Shown: positions 1 through 5,473 of the stretch, one piece after another | Position numbering within the stretch: position 1 is the first letter of the stretch | How the letters are laid out: every line of letters starts with the position of its first letter | Source: Ga0077527 sp032128415 | GTDB lineage: Bacteria > Pseudomonadota > Gammaproteobacteria > Burkholderiales > SG8-41 | Length of the DNA: 5,501 bases | NCBI GenBank assembly: GCA_032128415.1 | Contig: JAQBGW010000085.1 | Span: 1 to 5,501 of the forward strand | Direction of reading: 5' to 3' | The notes under the pieces: model-generated | Told to the model about the DNA's origin: nothing | The model's database searches: none | What the model saw: only the letters and a program-made list of their open reading frames with translations | Program-made: the position numbers and the translations under genes

Positions 1-1
1 G

Positions 2-859
2 TGGGAGTGCGCTACCGGCATTGCGTACCTGGTGTCGGGTGTCCCGGGCTGGCGCACGTCGCGGATGACGCAGATTTTTGATTTGAGCGATCCGGCAAAG
101 CCAGCACACATCCGCGATTTCGGATTGTCCGGACAAGAGCCGGGGGCCACGGGCGGTGTGCCCACGGGGTTGCATGGCCCGATTTCCAAAGGGCCGAAAG
201 GCAATCGCGTGTATTTTGCCCACGGCACTTCCAGCGGCGGCATTCTGCAGATCGTCGATCGCGAGAAATTGCTCAAGGGCGCACCTGCGCCGACACGGAC
301 CAACCTGAGGTACCCCCAGGTGGGACGGTTCGATCTTGATCCGGATTACGGTGCGCATACTGCCCTTCCCTTAACGGGCATGAACGTTACAACGCCGGAC
401 GGTCGCAAAGGCAAGCGCGACTTCGTCGCTGTGACCAACGAGGCACTGGCCGACGGCTGCGGTGGTGTGCGTCAGAAGGTGTGGATGATCGATGTCACCG
501 AAGAGGCGAAACCGCAGGTGGCTTCGAGCTGGGTGCTCGACGACAGAATCGGCAACTTCTGCGCGCGATCGGGACGCATCGGTGCGCATTCTTCAAATGA
601 GAGTTTTACGACTATCTATTACCGCCACATCCTGTTCATCGCCCATTTCAACGCCGGCGTGCGTGCGCTCGATATTCGCGATCCCTGGAAGCTCCGCGAG
701 ATTGCATATTACGTACCGGCGGGCAACGGGCGGGCAGTGACCACCAACAATGTCGAGGTCGACGACCGCGGTTACATTTACATCGTCGATCGGCACGGAC
801 TGGGGATGCATGTGCTGGAGTTGAAAGGGGAGGCGCGGAAGGTGGCGAACTTCCGTTAG
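2..859 (+). CDS. LVIVD-repeat beta-propeller protein, 5' end outside window
   Basis: The reading frame is open from the left edge, so this is the last 285 residues of a longer protein; a GTG at position 32 lies inside the gene and is not its start. Repeated beta-propeller-like units are visible: MTQIFDLSDPAKP (residues 22-34), ILQIVDREKLL (81-91), KVWMIDVTEEAKP (159-171), GVRALDIRDPWKLRE (219-233) and YIYIVDRHGLGMHVLEL (258-274). The pattern 'hydrophobic-x-I/V-x-D followed by DP.KP' is that of the LVIVD repeat (PF08309), found in secreted or surface propellers of unknown substrate. Histidine-bearing loops (LHGP 57-60, GAHT 118-121, GAHSSNE 194-200, AHFNAG 214-219) sit between the strands and could bind a metal or ligand, which is inference. 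The gene ends with TAG, 81 bases before the DUF3047 gene on the same strand. Family assignment is fairly secure; function is unknown. Confidence 0.85.
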   Translation, partial: WECATGIAYLVSGVPGWRTSRMTQIFDLSDPAKPAHIRDFGLSGQEPGATGGVPTGLHGPISKGPKGNRVYFAHGTSSGGILQIVDREKLLKGAPAPTRTNLRYPQVGRFDLDPDYGAHTALPLTGMNVTTPDGRKGKRDFVAVTNEALADGCGGVRQKVWMIDVTEEAKPQVASSWVLDDRIGNFCARSGRIGAHSSNESFTTIYYRHILFIAHFNAGVRALDIRDPWKLREIAYYVPAGNGRAVTTNNVEVDDRGYIYIVDRHGLGMHVLELKGEARKVANFR

Positions 860-940
860 CTCGCTGACGTCAATCAATTCGTTGGCAGTATCATCAGAAC
901 ATGCTTTTACGCACTGACTCCAGGAACTGAGCCCGAACCC

Positions 941-1621
941 ATGCGCCTACTCCTGTGCTGCGTACTACTGTTCATTGGCGGTCTGGCGTGCGCGGCTGAC
1001 CGCAGTAACGTGCTGACAGCCAACGGCCAGCCGGAAGTGACGGTGATGGATTTTTCGAGGCCTTTTTCGCTCGATCCGCTGCCCGGGGGTTGGTATCACC
1101 GCACGTTCTGGACCCGGGGGCCGATGCAGATGAGCTTCGCCGTCAAGGATGGCGTGCCGGCACTGCGCGCCGAGACCCGTGGCACGGCCTCGATGCTGTT
1201 TCGTCACGTCGACATCGATATTTCCGAGTATCGCCGGCTGAGCTGGCGCTGGTACATCGAGCAGCCGATCACCAGCGCGCTGGATGAGCGCACGCGTGAC
1301 GGCGATGATCATCCTGCGCGATTCTTTCTGACGTTGCGCACGGCAGCCGGCGCGGAACGCAAAATGGAAATCATCTGGGGCAACCGTCTGCAGGCCGGCG
1401 ACTACAAAACATTGGGCACGTTCCCGCATTACGTCGCCGATGGCGGCAATGAAAATATTCGCCAGTGGCGGAATGTGGAAGTGGATTTACAGGCGATTTA
1501 TCGCCACATCTGGCCGGACGGGGTGCCGGCGCACCTGATCGATATCGCGATTTTCTGTGATTCCGACGAGACCAAAGGGCACACGATCAGTTATTTTGCG
1601 GATGTGAAGGTGAGTCGGTAG
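941..1621 (+). CDS. Secreted DUF3047 domain protein
   Basis: The 226-residue protein starts at ATG 941. Residues 1-18 form a classical signal peptide: one Arg, a leucine/cysteine-rich core, and a cleavage-type A-C-A at 16-18. The site is not a proper lipobox, because the -3 position is Gly. The mature part matches my memory of DUF3047 (PF11249): an early DFSR strand (37-40), the core LSWRWYIEQP (100-109), the acidic GDDHPARFFLTL segment (121-132), IIWGN (144-148), and the closing IAIFCDSDETKGHTISYFAD block (202-221). The family is a predicted periplasmic beta-sandwich, possibly carbohydrate- or surface-binding, with no established reaction. A weak AGGA at 922-925 is rather far from the ATG, so the ribosome site is poor. 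It lies 81 bases downstream of the LVIVD gene on the same strand and may be co-transcribed, as no strong promoter or terminator is seen between them. Confidence 0.85.
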   Translation: MRLLLCCVLLFIGGLACAADRSNVLTANGQPEVTVMDFSRPFSLDPLPGGWYHRTFWTRGPMQMSFAVKDGVPALRAETRGTASMLFRHVDIDISEYRRLSWRWYIEQPITSALDERTRDGDDHPARFFLTLRTAAGAERKMEIIWGNRLQAGDYKTLGTFPHYVADGGNENIRQWRNVEVDLQAIYRHIWPDGVPAHLIDIAIFCDSDETKGHTISYFADVKVSR

Positions 1622-1655
1622 AGGTTATTTTTCAGGGTAGGCAGTCCGCCTGCAA

Positions 1656-1667
1656 TGTTTCTTACGC
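1656..1667 (+). repeat. Left arm of 12-bp inverted repeat bracketing the GGDEF remnant
   Basis: TGTTTCTTACGC here is the exact reverse complement of GCGTAAGAAACA at 2023-2034. The left arm contains the stop codon of the GGDEF remnant; the right arm lies just past the point where GGDEF homology ends. No target-site duplication is visible outside the arms and no transposase lies between them. It may be a scar of the rearrangement that truncated the gene, or chance. Confidence 0.5.
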
Positions 1668-1988
1668 GGCTTTGTTGGATGCCCGCGATTCTTCGCCGCC
1701 AGGCGTGTCGGCAACCACCCGGTTTCGCCCGTCCTGTTTGGCGTGATAGAGGTTTTCGTCGGCAACACGAACCAGATTCTCGGAGTCTTCTACGTCGGCA
1801 CCAAATACAGCTATACCTATGCTGACGGTGACTTTCGGGTTATGCGCTGCATCCGGCGCCTTGGGCAGGCCGAAGTCATGAGTTTCAATACGCTGCCGCA
1901 CCCGCTCAACCAGCTTGATTGCACCCGCCAGGGGCGTGTGCGGCGCCATGATCAAAAATTCTTCGCCGCCGTAACGCGTCACCACACA
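1662..1988 (-). pseudogene. Truncated GGDEF (diguanylate cyclase) remnant
   Basis: The minus strand encodes the C-terminal half of a GGDEF domain: VVTRYGGEEF with the signature GGEEF motif (about 1956-1970), then VTVSIGIAVF, and the terminal AD..LY.AK.DGRNRV block, followed by a short polar tail and TAA at 1664-1662. The intact domain makes cyclic di-GMP from two GTP. Here the N-terminal half of the domain, with the first metal-binding Asp, the FK..ND..GH segment and the usual RxxD inhibitory site, is missing, as is any sensor region. Upstream of VVTR the frame reads PFC and further unrelated residues, then meets a stop at 2021-2019. I see no GGDEF-like sequence in the other two frames either, so this is a deletion or rearrangement rather than a simple frameshift. 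A GTG at 1985 could start a 107-residue peptide, but it could not be an active cyclase. It converges on the DUF3047 gene. Confidence 0.85.
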
Positions 1989-2022
1989 AAACGGCTCAGA
2001 AGGGGTAGGTTGGTGAGGCTAG

Positions 2023-2034
2023 GCGTAAGAAACA
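2023..2034 (-). repeat. Right arm of 12-bp inverted repeat
   Basis: GCGTAAGAAACA, the perfect inverted partner of 1656-1667, lies about 35 bases beyond the breakpoint of the GGDEF remnant. The match does not extend convincingly on either side. Confidence 0.5.
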
Positions 2035-2045
2035 GGGTTCGGTTC

Positions 2046-2069
2046 CTATATCACTCTCTATATCACTCT
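2046..2069. repeat. Perfect 12-bp tandem duplication
   Basis: CTATATCACTCT occurs twice head to tail (2046-2057 and 2058-2069) without mismatch. It lies in non-coding sequence just beyond the GGDEF breakpoint. It could be a slippage product or a pair of adjacent protein-binding sites; nothing in the sequence decides. Confidence 0.8.
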
Positions 2070-2160
2070 GGTAAAAAAACAAGGCTATTTCGCTGATGCG
2101 GGCGTGGCGCTGCGGTTCTGACGGCAGGACGCAGTATCGACTGCGCGGAGCGTCCCCTGC

Positions 2161-2188
2161 GTGAGAATGGCAACTCAACCGGTATACT
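2161..2188 (+). promoter_or_regulatory. Candidate sigma70 promoter for the protease-FHA unit
   Basis: TATACT at 2183-2188 matches five of six bases of the -10 consensus. GTGAGA at 2161-2166 matches four of six of TTGACA, with 16 bases between them. Transcription would begin near 2195 and give a leader of about 135 bases before the TTG start at 2332. The match is reasonable but not decisive, and other starts within the AT-rich block downstream are possible. Confidence 0.35.
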
Positions 2189-2234
2189 TCCGCCCGGCTT
2201 CATTCTTGAGACATCGCCTCCTGCAAACGTGACG

Positions 2235-2278
2235 GTAATTTCATAAGTATTTGATTTAATTGATATTTTAGTAATTTC
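2235..2278. promoter_or_regulatory. AT-rich block upstream of the protease gene
   Basis: Only 7 of these 44 bases are G or C, in sharp contrast with the GC-rich surroundings. The block begins and ends with the same octamer GTAATTTC (2235-2242 and 2271-2278), and TTGAT also occurs twice inside (2251-2255, 2260-2264). Such a block can serve as an upstream promoter element or a site for nucleoid proteins or a regulator. No match to a named operator is recognised. Confidence 0.4.
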
Positions 2279-2320
2279 CTGCGCGGCAGTGGCGACGCCA
2301 TCCTGACCGTCTTTTATTGC

Positions 2321-2325
2321 AAGGA
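2321..2325 (+). promoter_or_regulatory. Ribosome binding site selecting the TTG start at 2332
   Basis: AAGGA lies six bases before TTG 2332. The alternative TTG at 2317 would place this Shine-Dalgarno sequence inside the coding region, and 2317 has no comparable site upstream. The start at 2332 is therefore preferred. Confidence 0.7.
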
Positions 2326-2331
2326 TCAGAT

Positions 2332-3666
2332 TTGAACTCCAAGCGTAATCACGTACGCGGCAGGGCCGCAGCGCTCATCGCTGTTGCGGCATTTGGCGTA
2401 TCGATGCAGATCCATGCGCAAACGCAGTCGCCACAGCGTGCGGCGCAAGCGTCAGTGCTGCCGAACGTCGTGTCAGAAGGCGCGCGCGAGATTCTGGCGC
2501 GGGTGCGTCCGGCGGTCATCCAGATCAAGGGTTTTTTCGGCAGTAATACGGCGCAGGCTTTTCACGGCACCGGTTTTGCGGTCGCGCGCGATGGCCTGTT
2601 CATGACCAACTATCACGTGGTCGCGCAGAAAATTCAGTACCCGGATAAATTCCGCCTTGAATACCGCACACCGGAAGGCAATACCGGCGCGATCACCGTG
2701 CTGGCCATTGATGTACGTCACGATCTGGCCGTGGTCCGTGCTGCGGGGCTTTCGCCACAGCCACTGCGGCTGGAAACCACCGTGCCTTCCAAAGGCGACC
2801 GTGCGTATTCCGTGGGCTTTCCGCTGGATGTTGGGTTGACGATTACCGAAGGCGTGTCAAACGGCAGAGTGGAGGATTCATTCGATCCGCGCATACATTA
2901 TTCGGGGGCGATTAACGGCGGCATGTCCGGCGGCCCGGCGCTGGATGCTGCGGGTAACGTGATCGGGGTCAACGTGTCCGGCTATCGTTTCGAGCAACTG
3001 GTGAGTTTTCTGGTGCCGGCCATGCATGCGCAGTTTTTGATCGAGAAAGCACGGGCCTCGCGCGCGACTGATGAGGCACTGACAAAAGAAGTCCAGGCGC
3101 AGATGCGCGCGCACGCGGCCGAACTGCTCGGTGCGGTGAGCGGCGCCATGCCCACGCAGATCATTTCCGGCTACGCGCTGCCGGCCAAGCTTGCGCCGTT
3201 CGTCGATTGCAATGCTTCGGCCGATCCCGATTCGGAGCAGCCGGTACAGATGGTCACTATCGGTTGTGCGGCCAAAGCCGGGCTGTACGTGGAGCATGGC
3301 CTGTACAGCGGGGATTTCCGTTTCGCGCATTATGTGTTGTCCACAACTAAACTCGATGCCTGGCGTTTTGCGCATCGTCTTTCGGCGCTGTCAGGGGCGG
3401 CTGGCGAACACGGTAATCGCAAATACGTCGGCCCATTTACCTGCGAAAACAGCACGATTCAATTGAAAGGCTTCGATGCCAGTGCGCTGGTATGCACCCG
3501 CAGCCATCGCAAGCTCGAAGGGCTGTATGACATCACGGTGCGTGTCACCAGTCTGAACGAATTGCATCGTGGGTTCGCCAGTCATCTGGACATGTATGGC
3601 GTGGCGTTTGATGACGGCATGCGTTTTGTCCGACGCTACATCGAGTCGATGGAGTGGAAGCCATGA
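2332..3666 (+). CDS. Secreted trypsin-like serine protease with unassigned C-terminal region
   Basis: From TTG 2332 the product is 444 residues, MNSKRNHVRG with a basic N-end, a hydrophobic core (AAALIAVAAFGV) and a likely cleavage after QIHA (residue 29), so it is predicted to be exported to the periplasm. Residues about 55-240 are a chymotrypsin-fold domain of the HtrA/DegP type: GTGFAVARDGLFMTNYHVV gives the catalytic His95, DVRHDLAVV gives Asp131, and NGGMSGGPALD gives the nucleophile Ser199 with its oxyanion glycines. All three catalytic residues are present. No PDZ domain follows, unlike DegP. Instead about 200 residues (245-444) match no family I recognise; they contain four cysteines (293, 312, 371, 388) that could form two disulfides. 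The TGA overlaps the ATG of the FHA gene (ATGA, 3663-3666), so the two are almost certainly translated from one message. The rare TTG start suggests modest expression. The substrate is unknown. Confidence 0.88.
   Translation: MNSKRNHVRGRAAALIAVAAFGVSMQIHAQTQSPQRAAQASVLPNVVSEGAREILARVRPAVIQIKGFFGSNTAQAFHGTGFAVARDGLFMTNYHVVAQKIQYPDKFRLEYRTPEGNTGAITVLAIDVRHDLAVVRAAGLSPQPLRLETTVPSKGDRAYSVGFPLDVGLTITEGVSNGRVEDSFDPRIHYSGAINGGMSGGPALDAAGNVIGVNVSGYRFEQLVSFLVPAMHAQFLIEKARASRATDEALTKEVQAQMRAHAAELLGAVSGAMPTQIISGYALPAKLAPFVDCNASADPDSEQPVQMVTIGCAAKAGLYVEHGLYSGDFRFAHYVLSTTKLDAWRFAHRLSALSGAAGEHGNRKYVGPFTCENSTIQLKGFDASALVCTRSHRKLEGLYDITVRVTSLNELHRGFASHLDMYGVAFDDGMRFVRRYIESMEWKP
3651..3654 (+). promoter_or_regulatory. 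Ribosome binding site of the FHA gene, inside the protease gene
   Basis: GGAG lies eight bases before ATG 3663 and within the last codons of the protease gene. This favours ATG 3663 over the in-frame GTG at 3654, which would overlap the Shine-Dalgarno itself. Confidence 0.7.
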
Positions 3667-4679
3667 CCACGGAAATCGTCATTGTTGATATTTTGGGTGG
3701 TCACGGGCGTGTGCTGTGCCGTGAGCGCGTTACTCTGAGCGCAGAGCAACGCCGATTTACCATCGGGCGCAGCGTCGAAGCCGATGTGACGCTGGATGAT
3801 CCTTATGCTGCGGCGCTGCACGCGGTGGTCGAAATCGCACCCGACGGCACTATCACCGTCAGCGATCAAGGCACTGCCAACGCTATCATCGTCGGCGGTC
3901 ATCGCCATCGTGGCGCGCAATCCCTGGTTGTGTTGGACGGCTTGTTGCAAATCGGCCGCACGCCCCTGCGTATCCGTACTACGCAACAGGCCCTGGCTCC
4001 GGAAAAAGCAGACTATGCAGCAGTCAACGGCGCTAGTGTGCCGGTGGGGCTGGTCATCGTGTGTGCTGCAATCTGCGGATTCTTCGTGGCTTATCTGGGC
4101 TGGTTATTGGCGCCACGCGATACGGCATCCATCATAGTGACGTCCATGTTGTCGGCCTCCATTGCCGCCGGCGTATGGGTGGGCGGTTGGGCGCTGCTCT
4201 CGCGCATCCTGCTGGGAGAATGGCGCTGGGTGCAGCACGCCGCCGTGTTGTTCGGCGTAACGGCAGTACTGTTGATTGTGAGTCTGTTGCTCAATCTGGG
4301 CTGGTTTGTATTTACGTTGCCGGCATGGGGTGCGCGCGAAGTCATTGAGATTGCGCTGGCCCTTGCGGTGGCACTGTACTGGCACCTGATGCACGCTTCC
4401 AATCTCACGCATCGCCGCGCGGCGGTTATTGCCATACTGCTCCCGGCCATAGGTTTTGGCGCAGGCGGATGGGTGCAGTCGCGCACGCAGGCGCGCGACG
4501 TGAATCATATCGGCACCGTCGAAACCATTTACCCGCCGGGGCTGCGCGTGCGCGCTGCAGAGCCGTCTGAGCGCTACTTCAACAGGCTGTCAGCATTAAA
4601 GGCGATTGCCGACCGCAAACGTGCGGCGATTCGCGCTGACGAAGAAAACGATGCGGCAGCGCCGACCATCGGTGAGTGA
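3663..4679 (+). CDS. FHA-domain multi-pass membrane protein
   Basis: The product is 338 residues. Residues about 1-106 form a forkhead-associated domain, a phosphothreonine-peptide reader: FTIGRSVEADVTLDDPYAAA (32-51) carries the conserved Gly35-Arg36, His53 follows, and SDQGTANAIIVGG (67-79) carries the conserved Asn73. The Ser usually three residues before the His is Ala50, so phosphopeptide binding may be altered. A linker of about 20 residues leads to some five hydrophobic segments (about 127-149, 156-181, 191-219, 225-243, 252-270), so the protein sits in the inner membrane with the FHA domain probably in the cytoplasm. After the last segment, about 65 charged residues (273-338, including RLSALKAIADRKRAAIRADEE) could form a helix; they hold no recognised domain. 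It overlaps the protease gene by four bases. No kinase or phosphatase gene is in the window. FHA assignment is secure; partner and role are inferred. Confidence 0.87.
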   Translation: MTTEIVIVDILGGHGRVLCRERVTLSAEQRRFTIGRSVEADVTLDDPYAAALHAVVEIAPDGTITVSDQGTANAIIVGGHRHRGAQSLVVLDGLLQIGRTPLRIRTTQQALAPEKADYAAVNGASVPVGLVIVCAAICGFFVAYLGWLLAPRDTASIIVTSMLSASIAAGVWVGGWALLSRILLGEWRWVQHAAVLFGVTAVLLIVSLLLNLGWFVFTLPAWGAREVIEIALALAVALYWHLMHASNLTHRRAAVIAILLPAIGFGAGGWVQSRTQARDVNHIGTVETIYPPGLRVRAAEPSERYFNRLSALKAIADRKRAAIRADEENDAAAPTIGE

Positions 4680-4722
4680 TAAGTCAACTGCAAATAAAAC
4701 ACCGCCTGGCTGAGCTACCGCG

Positions 4723-5163
4723 TCAGTGGCCTTCGGAAGACGAGGACGGGAAACGCGCCGAACCGTAACGTATCACCAGCGTCGCCAGCGCCAGCACCAG
4801 GATCGCCACCGGGATGTAGAGAATCTTGACCTCCGGATTGTGGTGCGCCTGGATGTCGGCAATCATCATTCGCGTCAGCGCGGTCATTGCGACATAAATC
4901 AGAAAGCGCACCGGCATGTGATTGGTCTTGAAGTAGATACCGACCATCGCGCCCAGTTCGAGGTAGATGAACAGCAGCAGGATGTCGTCGATCGAAGCTG
5001 CGCCTTTCGTCGTCATTACGATGTAGGCATGGACTGCTGCCCACACGATGGTGCCGCCGATCGCAAACAGCGCGAGGTTGTGAAACACGTTCACCAACAG
5101 GTTACCGGCAGCGTGGGCGGCGGAATTGGTGCGCTGTTCGGCGTTTTCGAGCCATTGTTTCAT
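4723..5163 (-). CDS. psiE: PsiE-family phosphate-starvation-inducible membrane protein
   Basis: The 146-residue protein has four hydrophobic segments (about 28-50, 58-77, 85-104, 112-133) and matches the PsiE family (PF06146), about the length of the E. coli protein (136 residues). Diagnostic stretches are LFIYLELGAMVGIYFKTNHM (64-83) and MPVRFLIYVAMTALTRMMI (83-101), with conserved Glu69 and charged residues at the membrane faces. It ends in a serine-rich tail. In E. coli psiE is induced by phosphate starvation through PhoB and modulated by cAMP-CRP; its molecular activity is unknown. Here I see no PhoB box upstream. The start ATG (5163-5161) is preceded by AGGGGA five bases away, a strong ribosome site. 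The gene converges on the FHA gene with a 43-base gap and no clear terminator hairpin. Family call is strong; the symbol is by family membership. Confidence 0.9.
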   Translation of the reverse strand: MKQWLENAEQRTNSAAHAAGNLLVNVFHNLALFAIGGTIVWAAVHAYIVMTTKGAASIDDILLLFIYLELGAMVGIYFKTNHMPVRFLIYVAMTALTRMMIADIQAHHNPEVKILYIPVAILVLALATLVIRYGSARFPSSSSEGH

Positions 5164-5233
5164 CGTCTTCCCCTTTGCCTGTGGGTGCGGGCTGTGTTGT
5201 GGGACAGTTTAGGGCAGGCAGGGGTGGGGTGCC

Positions 5234-5260
5234 AAATTTGCCGGGGGCGGCCCGGCGGCT
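5234..5260. repeat. 27-bp direct repeat, copy 1, with internal hairpin
   Basis: This copy matches 5411-5437 at 24 of 27 positions, and all three differences are transitions. Inside it GCCGGG (5240-5245) can pair with CCCGGC (5251-5256) around the five-base loop GGCGG. Confidence 0.8.
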
Positions 5261-5300
5261 CAGAAGGGTGGTGGCAAGGTCAACGGTGGTTTGCAGGATC

Positions 5301-5373
5301 CGTAGCCCGTAAGGAGCGTAGCGGATTACGGGGAACATGTCCCCGCATTTCACTTCGTTTCATGCGGGCTACG
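5301..5373. repeat. REP-like twin-hairpin element
   Basis: CGTAGCCCG (5301-5309) and CGGGCTACG (5365-5373) are perfect 9-bp inverted ends. Inside them are two hairpins of the same geometry. The first pairs CCCGTAA (5306-5312) with TTACGGG (5326-5332) around a 13-base loop. The second pairs CCCGCAT (5342-5348) with ATGCGGG (5362-5368), also around a 13-base loop. The joint between them (5330-5344) is itself nearly palindromic. Two head-to-head REP-like units are the usual form of bacterial interspersed mosaic elements, which are mobilised by a REP-associated transposase elsewhere in the genome; that link is inference. Confidence 0.75.
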
Positions 5374-5410
5374 CTTGCTGATTCAGTTGGACATGGTGAG
5401 CTGGTGCTTC

Positions 5411-5437
5411 AAGTTCGCCGGGGGCAGCCCGGCGGCT
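5411..5437. repeat. 27-bp direct repeat, copy 2, with internal hairpin
   Basis: This is the second copy of 5234-5260, at a 177-base offset and in the same orientation. It keeps the GCCGGG/CCCGGC hairpin (5417-5422 with 5428-5433). It runs straight into the long-stem hairpin at 5438. Confidence 0.8.
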
Positions 5438-5473
5438 GGTAACTTTCTTTTGCTTGCCCAAAAGAAAGTTACC
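5438..5473. repeat. 15-bp perfect-stem hairpin, repeat-associated
   Basis: GGTAACTTTCTTTTG (5438-5452) and CAAAAGAAAGTTACC (5459-5473) are perfect inverted repeats around a six-base loop CTTGCC. An A-rich run follows on the plus strand, which reads as a T-rich run leading into the hairpin on the minus strand. This GC-repeat plus TTTCTTTTG hairpin resembles a dispersed repeat I recall from several proteobacterial genomes. It could act as a transcription barrier, but it lacks a proper U-tract after the stem on the plus strand. Confidence 0.75.

Larger units (their letters stand above)
1989..2331. other. Gene-free stretch between GGDEF remnant and protease gene
   Basis: No convincing coding region is seen on either strand. 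The open frames here have no recognisable protein features and are short. The stretch holds, in order: the broken end of the GGDEF remnant, the right arm of the 12-bp inverted repeat, a perfect 12-bp tandem duplication, a candidate sigma70 promoter, an AT-rich block, and the leader of the protease gene with its ribosome binding site. Confidence 0.6.

Noticed and set aside
882..910. TTGGCA at 882-887 as a -35 box for a promoter before the DUF3047 gene.
   Set aside because: No acceptable -10 box lies 16-18 bases downstream; the best candidate matches poorly.
965..1429. Minus-strand open frame of 154 codons opposite the DUF3047 gene.
   Set aside because: It is a shadow frame: Arg/His/Gln-rich, no domain, and the plus-strand gene has a signal peptide and family motifs.
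1996..2178. Minus-strand open frame of 60 codons that could extend the GGDEF remnant or be a small gene.
   Set aside because: It is in a different context from the remnant, shows no GGDEF motif, has no good ribosome site and spans the tandem and inverted repeats.
4680..4722. Possible bidirectional terminator between the convergent FHA and psiE genes.
   Set aside because: There is a T-rich run on the minus strand, but I cannot draw a stem of more than a few pairs before it on either strand.
4684..4725. On the minus strand GGTAGCTCAGCC resembles the start and D-arm of a tRNA, just after the psiE stop.
   Set aside because: No anticodon stem, no T-arm GTTCGA-type sequence and no closing acceptor stem follow; the next bases are AT-rich and then enter the FHA gene.
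5164..5233. PhoB box upstream of psiE.
   Set aside because: Only one CTGTCC-like hexamer is seen on the minus strand; the second half-site at the expected 11-base period is absent.
4726..5442. Long plus-strand open frame of 238 codons across psiE and the repeat block.
   Set aside because: It is antisense to psiE, which has clear family motifs, membrane segments and a strong ribosome site; the antisense product is Arg/Gln/His-rich with no recognisable domain.
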